From Eubacterium sp. (GTDB lineage Bacteria; Bacillota; Clostridia; Oscillospirales; Acutalibacteraceae), in the NCBI GenBank assembly GCA_017514345.1, contig JAFWKC010000137.1, positions 1 through 32,655 of the forward strand: DNA of 32,655 bases, written 5' to 3'. Position numbers and translations under genes: made by a program. Under the pieces are notes generated by a model. It was not told the origin of the DNA, did no database searches, and saw nothing but the letters and a program-made list of their open reading frames with translations. Positions 15,713-22,263 of the stretch are shown here, piece after piece; the first letter of the stretch is position 1, and each line of letters starts with the position of its first letter.

Positions 15713-16372
15713 CTATTTTTTAAATGTAAACGCGCTTTCGATGAATTTAAGAAGCTGGGTGACAACCTGCTCCTCGTCCATTTCGTCTACATCGACGCCC
15801 GTGTAAATCTCAAATCTTTTGCGGTAGTAATCGCAAGTGTACGAAAACTGAAGCGACATCAAGAGATTATCGAGGAAAAATGCGAACATCCTCGGGTCAA
15901 GGTCGGAACGAACGTCGTCCTTTGCAAGCGCCTGCGCGATAGAGGTGATGTACTTCGTGCTTGTGCTTGTTTCGATACCCTCGGCAAGCTGCTGAGCCCT
16001 GACGGGATTTTTCTCGCCTGTAATTTCATTGTAAAGCCTTATGTAATTTGCGTTTGCCTTAGAGTGACGGCACGTTGTGCGGATAACCTTTTCCGCCTTG
16101 ATAAGGATTTTGTCGTCGCTCTTCATAATCTCGTCAAGCGCGTCGTCAAGAATTTTCATTCCGCGCTGAAGACAGGTGACAAACAAATCCTCCTTTGTGG
16201 CGAAGTATTTGTACATAAGCCCGATGCTGATGCCCGCCTTTTTTGCTATTACATTTATATTGGCTTTTTCGTAGCCCATTGTGGCAAACTCTTCTATGCC
16301 GATTTCGAGTATTTTTTCTTTTCTCTCGTCGCTCGCTCTGTCGAACGCGTCTTTGTATCTTTTTTCAATCAT
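15713..16372 (-). CDS. TetR/AcrR-family transcriptional regulator
   Basis: A 219-aa TetR-type repressor. The N-terminal helix-turn-helix is clear: ERKEKILEIGIEEFATMGYEKANINVIAKKAGISIGLMYKYFATKEDLF, where the recognition helix is around GISIGLMYKYF. The rest is an all-helical ligand and dimer domain with no sequence clue to the ligand. The start is uncertain. The ATG at 16372 fits the family length but has no ribosome site; the frame extends to a TTG at 16420 with a GGGAG 11 nt upstream. It sits between a kinase gene downstream and a divergent aminotransferase/aldolase operon whose promoter region carries two matching palindromes. It is therefore probably the local repressor. Confidence 0.88.
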   Translation of the reverse strand: MIEKRYKDAFDRASDERKEKILEIGIEEFATMGYEKANINVIAKKAGISIGLMYKYFATKEDLFVTCLQRGMKILDDALDEIMKSDDKILIKAEKVIRTTCRHSKANANYIRLYNEITGEKNPVRAQQLAEGIETSTSTKYITSIAQALAKDDVRSDLDPRMFAFFLDNLLMSLQFSYTCDYYRKRFEIYTGVDVDEMDEEQVVTQLLKFIESAFTFKK

Positions 16373-16387
16373 TATTATTTTTGTTTG

Positions 16388-16421
16388 TTTGCACAAAAAA
16401 GGAAGCCGCGCGTTGTGCAAA
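16388..16421 (-). repeat. Inverted repeat in the tetR leader
   Basis: TTTGCACAA (16388-16396) and TTGTGCAAA (16413-16421) are perfect 9-bp arms around 16 nt. In the tetR mRNA they would form a hairpin ending 16 nt before the ATG, in the area where a ribosome site is missing. It may be an RNA structure or a second operator. Confidence 0.55.
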
Positions 16422-16455
16422 GCTTACAAATCTCCCGTAGTTATTAATCAAGTAC

Positions 16456-16471
16456 TGATAACATATTATCA
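16456..16471. promoter_or_regulatory. Dyad over the tetR -10 region
   Basis: TGATAA-CATA-TTATCA, with 6-bp arms and a 4-nt spacer, covers the predicted tetR -10 hexamer. It differs from the GTGAG palindromes and could be the site of another regulator. Being A+T-rich, it could also be fortuitous. Confidence 0.35.
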
Positions 16472-16491
16472 TCATTTCGTGATATTTGCAA
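16463..16491 (-). promoter_or_regulatory. Candidate promoter of tetR and the kinase operon
   Basis: On the - strand TTGCAA (16486-16491) and TAATAT (16463-16468) are 17 nt apart, with TG one base before the -10. It predicts a leader of about 84 nt that contains the inverted repeat at 16388-16421. Confidence 0.45.
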
Positions 16492-16522
16492 GAAAATTAA
16501 CTAATTTTTTCTAACTTTGCAT

Positions 16523-16550
16523 TTGACAAATTGTTAAATAGTGATATAAT
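16523..16550 (+). promoter_or_regulatory. Strong sigma-A promoter of the aminotransferase/aldolase operon
   Basis: Perfect TTGACA (16523-16528) and perfect TATAAT (16545-16550) with a 16-nt spacer, plus TG one base before the -10. The predicted start is near 16557. So strong a promoter next to operator-like palindromes implies control by repression. Confidence 0.88.
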
Positions 16551-16565
16551 TAATATGTAAATTTA

Positions 16566-16581
16566 GTGAGCAAGCACTCAC
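16566..16581. promoter_or_regulatory. Operator-like palindrome 1 (probable TetR site)
   Basis: GTGAGCAAGCACTCAC: half-sites GTGAG and CTCAC separated by 6 nt. It begins about 10 nt downstream of the predicted transcription start. The same half-sites and spacing recur at 16594-16609, with centres 28 nt apart. Confidence 0.72.
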
Positions 16582-16593
16582 GCGCCCATTACG

Positions 16594-16609
16594 GTGAGTG
16601 ACGGCTCAC
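16594..16609. promoter_or_regulatory. Operator-like palindrome 2 (probable TetR site)
   Basis: GTGAGTGACGGCTCAC: the same half-sites and spacing as the first palindrome but a different centre, which argues that the arms are what is conserved. It ends 13 nt before the AAGGAGG ribosome site of the aminotransferase gene. Confidence 0.72.
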
Positions 16610-16637
16610 ATTACAATATTTCAAGGAGGAATTTACT

Positions 16638-18122
16638 ATGGATACAAGATTCGCTATTACAGAGTATCCTAACGCAGCTGCGCTTACCGCACAGCTCGAC
16701 GCACTCATCAAAAAACCTATTTACTCTATCAACAGAGCAGCTCTCAAGAATTATGAGGAAGAGTATTTTGAGAAGAAGTGCAAAAAGTCAAAGGAAATGA
16801 TTGAGGAAGCAAAGTCTGTTATTCCAGGCGGCGTACAGCACAACCTTGCTTTCAACTATCCTTTCCCGATTGTTATGACAAAGGCAAAGGGCAACAAGCT
16901 TTATGATATCGACGGAAACGAATATTTCGATTTCCTTCAGGCTGGCGGTCCTACAATTATCGGCTCTAACGACGACGTTGTTAAGGAAGCAGTTAAGGAG
17001 CTTCTTGACGACTGCGGACCTTCAACAGGTCTTTTCCACCCATACGAGTACAAGCTCGCAAAGAAAATCAGCGAGTGCGTTCCTTCTGTAGAAATGTTCC
17101 GTATGCTCGGTTCAGGTACAGAGGCTTGTATGTGTGCAGTTCGTGTTGCACGTCTTGCAACTGGCCACAAGAACATTATCAAGATGGGCGGCGCTTATCA
17201 CGGCTGGTCAGATCAGCTTGCGTGGGGTATGCGTGTTCCAGGAACACTTAATACTCAGTCGCATGGCGTTCCGCTTTTCGTATTTAAGCACACACAGGAA
17301 TTCTTCCCGAACGACCTTAAGTCACTTGAAAAGAAGCTTATCATCAACAAGTTCCGCGGCGGCACAGCTGCAGTATTCATTGAGCCTTGCGGACCTGAGT
17401 CTGCAACACGTCCTGTAGATAAGGACTTCCCGAAGGGCGTTCAGGCGCTCTGCCGCAAGTACGGCGCTCTCCTCGTATGTGACGAGGTTGTATGCGGCTT
17501 CAGAATCGGTCTTTCAGGCGCACAGGGTTACTACGGTATTGACCCAGATATCACAATCTTCGGTAAGATTATTGCTGGCGGTTATCCAGGCGCAGGCGGT
17601 ATCGGCGGTCACAAAGAGGTTATGAAGTATCTCGGCGCTGGTCTTGATAAGGCTGAGGGCAAGAAGATTCATAAGGCTATGTGCGGCGGTACAATGGCTG
17701 CTACTCCGCTTTCCTGCGTAGCAGGTTATACTGTAATTTGTGAAATTGAAAAGAGAAACGCTTGCCAGGTTGCAGGTCAGATGGCTGACAGACTTGTTAA
17801 GGGTATTAACGAGTCAATCAAGAAGTATGACCTTCCGTTCGTTTGCTACAACGTAGGCTCAATCTGCCAGCTTCACACGGTTGCTACAATGCACTTCAGA
17901 ATTAACTGGAAGAAGCCTTGGGAGGTACCGAACGTACTTAAGCAGACAGGTATCCGTCAGCTCGAAATGCAGTATATGGGTGCTGCTTATATGGCTGAGG
18001 GTCTTGTTACACTCGCAGGCTCACGTCTTTACACTTCAAGCGCATACACCGAAGAGGATATCGATGAATGCATCCGCCGCTTCGACAAGGTGCTTTCTCA
18101 GTGCGAAAAGATTGACTATTAA
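16638..18122 (+). CDS. Class III PLP aminotransferase, glutamate-1-semialdehyde aminomutase-like
   Basis: A 494-aa PLP enzyme of the class III aminotransferase/GSA-aminomutase group. RMLGSGTEACMCAVRVARLATG binds the cofactor phosphate, YHGW stacks on the ring, Asp282 in CDEVVCGFR contacts the pyridine nitrogen, and Lys310 in FGKIIAGGYPGAG is the Schiff-base lysine. It is about 60 residues longer than a typical HemL because of an N-terminal extension (about 1-50), and no heme gene is near, so HemL is unlikely. AAGGAGG before the ATG and frequent AAG lysine codons suggest high expression. It heads an operon with a class II aldolase and is divergent from a FGGY kinase. The amino donor or acceptor is probably a sugar-derived aldehyde or ketone; this is inference. 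Confidence 0.85.
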   Translation: MDTRFAITEYPNAAALTAQLDALIKKPIYSINRAALKNYEEEYFEKKCKKSKEMIEEAKSVIPGGVQHNLAFNYPFPIVMTKAKGNKLYDIDGNEYFDFLQAGGPTIIGSNDDVVKEAVKELLDDCGPSTGLFHPYEYKLAKKISECVPSVEMFRMLGSGTEACMCAVRVARLATGHKNIIKMGGAYHGWSDQLAWGMRVPGTLNTQSHGVPLFVFKHTQEFFPNDLKSLEKKLIINKFRGGTAAVFIEPCGPESATRPVDKDFPKGVQALCRKYGALLVCDEVVCGFRIGLSGAQGYYGIDPDITIFGKIIAGGYPGAGGIGGHKEVMKYLGAGLDKAEGKKIHKAMCGGTMAATPLSCVAGYTVICEIEKRNACQVAGQMADRLVKGINESIKKYDLPFVCYNVGSICQLHTVATMHFRINWKKPWEVPNVLKQTGIRQLEMQYMGAAYMAEGLVTLAGSRLYTSSAYTEEDIDECIRRFDKVLSQCEKIDY

Positions 18123-18129
18123 TCACTAA

Positions 18130-18151
18130 AGGGGCGGGGGAACTCGCCCCT
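18130..18151 (+). other. G+C-rich intercistronic hairpin
   Basis: AGGGGCG (18130-18136) pairs with CGCCCCT (18145-18151). It is followed by TGTAATAGC rather than a T-run, so it is unlikely to be a full terminator. It could attenuate transcription or protect the 3' end of the aminotransferase message. Confidence 0.6.
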
Positions 18152-18153
18152 GT

Positions 18154-18195
18154 AATAGCTTAAAGCTCACAGCTGTTAGCTATTAGCCATAAGCT
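18154..18195 (+). repeat. Six tandem degenerate heptamers (NNNAGCY)
   Basis: AATAGCT, TAAAGCT, CACAGCT, GTTAGCT, ATTAGCC and ATAAGCT follow one another without a gap. The last four bases of each unit are constant apart from one T-to-C change. The first and last units also create a 9-bp inverted repeat (AATAGCTTA with TAAGCTATT, 18154-18162 and 18190-18198). The array ends 5 nt before the aldolase ribosome site. Confidence 0.75.
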
Positions 18196-18213
18196 ATTTT
18201 AAAGGAGAAATTT

Positions 18214-19431
18214 ATGTCATACGAAATTCAACAAGCTAAAGAATTAGTAGTAAAAGCAGGTAAGGAGCTTATCGAAAAGGGTCTTATTGCTCGTACTTGG
18301 GGTAACGTATCTGCGCGTATTTCGGACACACAGTTTGTTATTACTCCGTCAGGAAGAGCATATGAGGACTTGACTCCCGATGAAATCGTTGTTGTTAATA
18401 TTGACGACTGCTCATATGAGGGCGACATCAAGCCTTCGTCGGAAAAGGGCGTTCACGCTGCTTGTTACCGTCATCATCCTACAGTTGATTTTGTTATCCA
18501 TACTCACCAGAAGGCTGCTACTATCGTCAGCATTACGGGTATGGAAATCCGCAACGTGTATGATGAATTCAGACCTGTTCTCGGCGACAAGGTTCCGTGC
18601 GCTGCTTATGCTATGTCTACCACAGATTCACTTCGCAAGAAGGTTGAAATGTGTATTATGATGAACCCGAACAGCCGTGCAATTATGATGATGCACCACG
18701 GTACTGTTTGTATGGGTGACAGCTATGAGCACGCCTTTGCTCTTGCTGAAAACCTTGAAAAATGCTGCGAAAAGGTTATCAAGGACAACTATCTCCGTCA
18801 CTCCTGGGCAAAGACCTACAACGACGAGGACAAGAGAAATTACTTCCTCGGCAAGAAGGGCTGTCCTAAGATGCCAGACGCAATTCCAGACCTCGGCAAA
18901 TCAGTCAGAAACGGCAACACCTTTACTCTTACCGTTGGCGGCAAGAGCGTTGATGTTGATATCGAAACGGGCGTAGGAATCAACGGTATTCCTCCTAAGG
19001 TTGAAAAGCTCCACAGAGCTATTTACAACACCGAGGACTGCACCTTTATCCGTCAGCTTGCTTCACCCGACGTTGTTGCAGTATCTCAGACGGACGAGGG
19101 TATGACTCCGATGATTGACGACTTTGCTCAGATTGTCGGTACAGACGTTAAGAACGTTGCCTGGGTTGACGGCGACACAGACGCTTGCGCTAAGGAAGCA
19201 GGCGAGGCAATCGACCAGAGAAACGCCGTTCTCGTTCAGGGCGCAGGCGCACTCATCACGGGTAACACCGAGGGTGACCTTCAGGCGCTCGAGATTATTA
19301 TGGACAAGGCGTGTCAGGCAGTTATCGACGTTGACATCTTTAACCGCATCCACTATGTTCCGAAGCTCGAATGTATGCTTATGCGTACAGTTTATCTCGC
19401 AAAATACTCAAAGAAAATCGACGAGAAATAA
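18214..19431 (+). CDS. Class II aldolase/epimerase with a degenerate second aldolase-like half
   Basis: A 405-aa protein, about twice the length of a FucA/AraD-type class II aldolase. Residues 1-200 form an apparently active domain: Glu77 in PSSEKGVHAACY, the metal ligands His96 and His98 in HTHQ, and a third histidine in MMHHG (161-163). They should cleave or epimerise a sugar phosphate using a divalent metal. Residues about 250-390 align by eye with the same stretch of the first half, for example RNAVLVQGAGALITG against SRAIMMMHHGTVCMG, but without the histidines. The second half is probably structural or regulatory. AAAGGAG before the ATG sets the start. It follows the aminotransferase after a structured 91-nt gap. 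Substrate unknown. Confidence 0.85.
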   Translation: MSYEIQQAKELVVKAGKELIEKGLIARTWGNVSARISDTQFVITPSGRAYEDLTPDEIVVVNIDDCSYEGDIKPSSEKGVHAACYRHHPTVDFVIHTHQKAATIVSITGMEIRNVYDEFRPVLGDKVPCAAYAMSTTDSLRKKVEMCIMMNPNSRAIMMMHHGTVCMGDSYEHAFALAENLEKCCEKVIKDNYLRHSWAKTYNDEDKRNYFLGKKGCPKMPDAIPDLGKSVRNGNTFTLTVGGKSVDVDIETGVGINGIPPKVEKLHRAIYNTEDCTFIRQLASPDVVAVSQTDEGMTPMIDDFAQIVGTDVKNVAWVDGDTDACAKEAGEAIDQRNAVLVQGAGALITGNTEGDLQALEIIMDKACQAVIDVDIFNRIHYVPKLECMLMRTVYLAKYSKKIDEK

Positions 19432-19441
19432 AATAAAGCTG

Positions 19442-19480
19442 ACAGCCTTTCGGGGAGCTTCCTCGGAAGGCTGTTTTTTT
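19442..19480 (+). terminator. Rho-independent terminator of the aminotransferase/aldolase operon
   Basis: ACAGCCTT (19442-19449) pairs with AAGGCTGT (19467-19474), with extra inner pairs, followed by a run of seven T. It lies 10 nt after the aldolase stop. Confidence 0.93.
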
Positions 19481-19503
19481 CAATCGCAAGTTTTTTAAAA
19501 TTC

Positions 19504-19532
19504 TTGCAACACTTCGGCGTTTGATTTATACT
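19504..19532 (+). promoter_or_regulatory. Promoter of the ECF sigma/propeller operon
   Basis: TTGCAA (19504-19509) and TATACT (19527-19532, 5 of 6) have a 17-nt spacer, a plausible sigma-A promoter. The TGCAAC at the -35 also resembles some ECF-type -35 elements, so autoregulation is possible, but no clear CGTC-like -10 is present. Confidence 0.45.
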
Positions 19533-19578
19533 TAACATATGAAAGGTCTTTCAATCCGCTTTTAAAGGAAGTGACACA

Positions 19579-20094
19579 ATGAACGAAAAGGAGCTCGTTA
19601 ATCTTGCCAAGTCGGGCAATAAGGATGCGTTTGCCGAGCTGTACGGACAGTACAAGGACAGGCTCTACCGCTACGCGTTTTACCGTCTGCAAAGCGAGAA
19701 CGACGCCGAGGACGCCGTTCAGGACTGCGTAGTTGCGGCGTTTATACAAATCGGCTCGCTGAAAAAAGCCGAGGCGTTTTCCGCGTGGATATTCCGCATA
19801 CTTTACTGCACCTGTAATTCGTATATTAAGCGGCAGGCGCTCGTTCGCAAAAACAGCAATATTGACGATATGGAAAATCAGCTTTTCGACAATTCCGCCG
19901 AAAACACCGCGCTGAAAACAGAGCTGCAAAACGCGCTTGACGTCCTTAAGGACGACGAAAAGGAAATAGTTCTTCTTTCAGTTGTAGCAGGCTTCAACAG
20001 CGGCGAGATAGGAAAAATTGTCGATATGACGTCGGGCGCCGTGCGTTCAAAGCTGTCACGAAGCCTGAAAAAAATGAGAGATTTTTTGGAGTGA
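19579..20094 (+). CDS. ECF-type RNA polymerase sigma factor (sigma-70 family)
   Basis: A 171-aa group IV sigma factor. Region 2 covers about residues 18-85: DAFAELYGQYKDRLYRYAFYRLQSENDAEDAVQDCVVAAFIQI, then AFSAWIFRILYCTCNSYIKRQ. Region 4 is at about 115-165, with the helix-turn-helix FNSGEIGKIVDMTSGAVRSKLSRSLKKMR that would read the -35 element. There is no region 3 and no C-terminal extension. The spacing of AAAGGAAGTG to the ATG is good. The propeller protein follows 5 nt after the stop, a typical arrangement of an ECF sigma factor and its cognate anti-sigma or sensor. The sigma factor is firm; its stimulus and regulon are unknown. Confidence 0.93.
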   Translation: MNEKELVNLAKSGNKDAFAELYGQYKDRLYRYAFYRLQSENDAEDAVQDCVVAAFIQIGSLKKAEAFSAWIFRILYCTCNSYIKRQALVRKNSNIDDMENQLFDNSAENTALKTELQNALDVLKDDEKEIVLLSVVAGFNSGEIGKIVDMTSGAVRSKLSRSLKKMRDFLE

Positions 20095-20099
20095 TTGAT

Positions 20100-21950
20100 A
20101 TGAAGGATAGAGATTTTATCACGTCAAAATTTGAAAGTGAAAATATAACTGCTCCCGAATCGCTCAGCGAGGAGAACATCAAGGCTCGTCTTGAGCAGGG
20201 AACAAGCGTTAATAATATTGTTAAGCTCAAAAAGAGCAGAAGGCGTCCGCTTCGGCGCCTTGCCGCAATTGCGGCGTGCATTGCGCTGATTATCGGTACG
20301 GGCATTTCCGCAAATGCAATTCACGACGCGAGCATTGACCGAATGATAAAAAAGAATACCGAAAGCGGCATAGTGCACTTTACAAGCTACAATGAAATAG
20401 AAGAATATTCAGGCAGGCTTGTATCAGATTCAGGCGGCTACAAAGGGCTGTTTCTTCCGAAAACGGGCGTTCTTTACAGCAAGAACGCAGACGTCCTTGA
20501 AGAGTCAGCGGCGGACGGTACTGCAACGACGGGCGCCGTTTCAGAAGCTTACAGCGACACGTACAAGCAGGTTGACGGCGTTGACGAGGCTGATATCGTC
20601 AAGACCGACGGAAAGTATATCTATATGCTCAACACCACGGATTGCTCGTTATCAATTTATTCCGTAAGCAACGGCACAACCGAGCTTTGCACAAAGGAAT
20701 TTTACGAAGATGACGTTGCTACCTATGAAGAAATGTTTCTTGACGGCGACAGGCTTTATCTGCTCAGTACAGAGCATACCGACGACGAAACCAAATCTGT
20801 AGTTAGAGCTTATGATATAACCGACCGCAAAAAAATCCGTGAGCTTGACACATACAAGCAGAGCGGCGTATACAGCACCTCGCGTATGGTTGGCGGATAT
20901 ATTTACGTTATCTCAAATACGTACACCTACGACAAAAAATTTGTGCCGTGCTGTACGGGAGAAGACGGCACTTACAAGAAAATTCCCGCCGAGGACATAT
21001 GCGCCTTTGAGCATTGTCAGCAGCCAAATTACGCCGTTATCAGCGCAATCAACACGAAGAACGGACTGAGCAAAGAACGCAAGGTCAAGGCTGTTATGGG
21101 CGGCGCGAATAACGTTTATTGCACCACCGAAACGCTTTACGTTTCGTGCGCCGATTACAACGGCGTGGGCGAAGGCTCAACGATTGTCAAATACTCCATA
21201 GACGGTATTAGTATTAAGGAAAAAGCAGTCGCAAGAGTTAACGGCTACATCAATAATCAATGGTCGCTTGACGAAAAGGACGGTTATCTTCGCGTTGCAT
21301 CAACTGCTACGCGCGACAACGGCGAGCAGATTAATATGCTATACGTTCTTGACGGCGAGCTGAAAAAGGTCGGCAGCGTCGGCGGCTATGCAAGGGACGA
21401 GCATATTGAGGCTGTTAAGTACATCGGCGATATGGCGTACGTCATCACTTACGAAACGACGGACCCGCTGTTTTGCATTGACCTGAGCAACCCGAAGGAC
21501 CCGAAAATTACTGGCGAGGTGAAAATCGACGGATTTTCGACAAACCTTGTACCCGTCGGCGAAAACAAGCTTATGGGTATAGGCTATTCGACGAAGCCAA
21601 ATCCCGACTGGGGCGGCGTTCAGCGCGACGGCGTGAAGCTTGCGCTGTTTGACGTCAGCAACAAAAACGAGCCGAAGGTGCTTGATGAAAAGGTATATCA
21701 AAGCGCCGACAGTCCCGCACAACTTACGCACAAGGCTATCCTGAAAAGCGGCGACACGCTCGCAATTCCCGTTAACGATTACGAGGGCGGTAAAGGAACT
21801 GCACTTGTTTTCGGCGAAAAGGACGGAAAGATTAACGTTATTAGCGAGCACAAAACGAACGGCAGCGTTGACCGCGTGATTTACGCAGGCGGGTATTACT
21901 ACGCCATAAATGTAACGGGCAACTCAATTGATGCGTTTGAGCTGAAATAA
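20100..21950 (+). CDS. Single-pass membrane protein with extracellular C-terminal beta-propeller; putative anti-sigma or sensor
   Basis: A 616-aa protein of the family described as secreted proteins with a C-terminal beta-propeller. The N-terminal 50 residues are cytosolic and charged, ending KLKKSRRRPLRR; one membrane helix follows at about 53-73. The outside part starts with a linker and the family signature VDGVDEADIVKTDGKYIYML near residue 158. It continues with repeated four-stranded blade sequences (LFLDGDRLYLLS-like, VGGYIYVIS, DGYLRVAST, GDMAYVIT, and YAGGYYYAINV at the end). GGAG eight bases upstream supports ATG 20100; a GTG at 20091 overlaps the sigma stop and has no ribosome site. 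Its position behind the ECF sigma gene suggests that the short cytosolic segment restrains the sigma factor; this is inference. Confidence 0.83.
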   Translation: MKDRDFITSKFESENITAPESLSEENIKARLEQGTSVNNIVKLKKSRRRPLRRLAAIAACIALIIGTGISANAIHDASIDRMIKKNTESGIVHFTSYNEIEEYSGRLVSDSGGYKGLFLPKTGVLYSKNADVLEESAADGTATTGAVSEAYSDTYKQVDGVDEADIVKTDGKYIYMLNTTDCSLSIYSVSNGTTELCTKEFYEDDVATYEEMFLDGDRLYLLSTEHTDDETKSVVRAYDITDRKKIRELDTYKQSGVYSTSRMVGGYIYVISNTYTYDKKFVPCCTGEDGTYKKIPAEDICAFEHCQQPNYAVISAINTKNGLSKERKVKAVMGGANNVYCTTETLYVSCADYNGVGEGSTIVKYSIDGISIKEKAVARVNGYINNQWSLDEKDGYLRVASTATRDNGEQINMLYVLDGELKKVGSVGGYARDEHIEAVKYIGDMAYVITYETTDPLFCIDLSNPKDPKITGEVKIDGFSTNLVPVGENKLMGIGYSTKPNPDWGGVQRDGVKLALFDVSNKNEPKVLDEKVYQSADSPAQLTHKAILKSGDTLAIPVNDYEGGKGTALVFGEKDGKINVISEHKTNGSVDRVIYAGGYYYAINVTGNSIDAFELK

Positions 21951-21956
21951 AAAATA

Positions 21957-21997
21957 AAACAAAGAGAGCACGGTTTAGCACCGTGCCCTCTTTGTTT
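21957..21997 (+). terminator. Strong rho-independent terminator of the sigma/propeller operon
   Basis: A stem of about 18 bp (21957-21974 with 21980-21997, one A-C mismatch) closes a 5-nt loop; the right arm itself ends in TTTGTTT. Confidence 0.9.
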
Positions 21998-22015
21998 GTG
22001 GAGTAAAATTTATGT

Positions 22016-22152
22016 AAAAAATCTAAAAAGCTATATCTTAAGGCTGTTTTACCAGCCGTTGTAGGTATATTTCAAGGCTGAAATCAGCCGTTGTTGTTAT
22101 ATGTAAATGAGGGTGAGCCAGTAGGTTATCGCTCGTTCTTCCCTCAACTTGC
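22016..22152 (-). ncRNA. Candidate small RNA with duplicated hairpins (family not recognised)
   Basis: The 313-nt space between the propeller gene and spoVT contains the propeller terminator and this element. On the - strand a promoter (22158-22185) predicts a start near 22152. The RNA then shows GAGGG...CCCTC enclosing GAGC...GCTC (22109-22145), and two similar hairpins with GGCTG/CAGCC stems (22076-22089 and 22042-22057). Each hairpin is preceded by an ACAAC and followed by a TT. The RNA would end in a T-rich tail at 22016-22035. No ribosome site or open frame explains it. It does not match what I remember of 6S, SRP, tmRNA, RNase P, T-box or cyclic-di-GMP RNAs. Orientation relies on the perfect -10; a + strand element cannot be ruled out. 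Confidence 0.5.
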
Positions 22153-22157
22153 TTCAC

Positions 22158-22185
22158 ATTATACACCGCAATTTTGAAAATGCAA
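22158..22185 (-). promoter_or_regulatory. Promoter of the candidate small RNA
   Basis: On the - strand TTGCAT (22180-22185) and a perfect TATAAT (22158-22163) are 16 nt apart. It lies downstream of spoVT, in the same direction, with no coding frame after it. Confidence 0.55.
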
Positions 22186-22263
22186 GTGTTTTTTGCAGTT
22201 TTTTACCACTTATCTATTTTATACAAAACTATCAAGGATATTTTGTACAAATTGCACAAAACT

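Noticed and set aside
16456..16471. TGATAA-N4-TTATCA as a Fur/PerR-type box
   Set aside because: The arms resemble such boxes, but spacing is 6-4-6 instead of 7-1-7, and no iron or peroxide genes are near.
16638..18122. Aminotransferase called HemL (glutamate-1-semialdehyde aminomutase of heme synthesis)
   Set aside because: It has an N-terminal extension of about 50 residues, no heme gene nearby, and belongs to an aldolase/kinase locus under a TetR regulator.
18154..18195. Heptamer array as a CRISPR array
   Set aside because: The units are 7 nt, contiguous and without spacers; no cas gene is present.
20091..20099. GTG start of the propeller protein overlapping the sigma stop
   Set aside because: No ribosome site precedes the GTG at a workable distance, whereas GGAG is eight bases before ATG 20100.
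22016..22152. Candidate small RNA as 6S, SRP, tmRNA, RNase P or a T-box leader
   Set aside because: None of their diagnostic sequences that I remember (for example GGAAGC-type SRP loop, T-box GGTGG, RNase P GAGGAAAGTCC) is seen.
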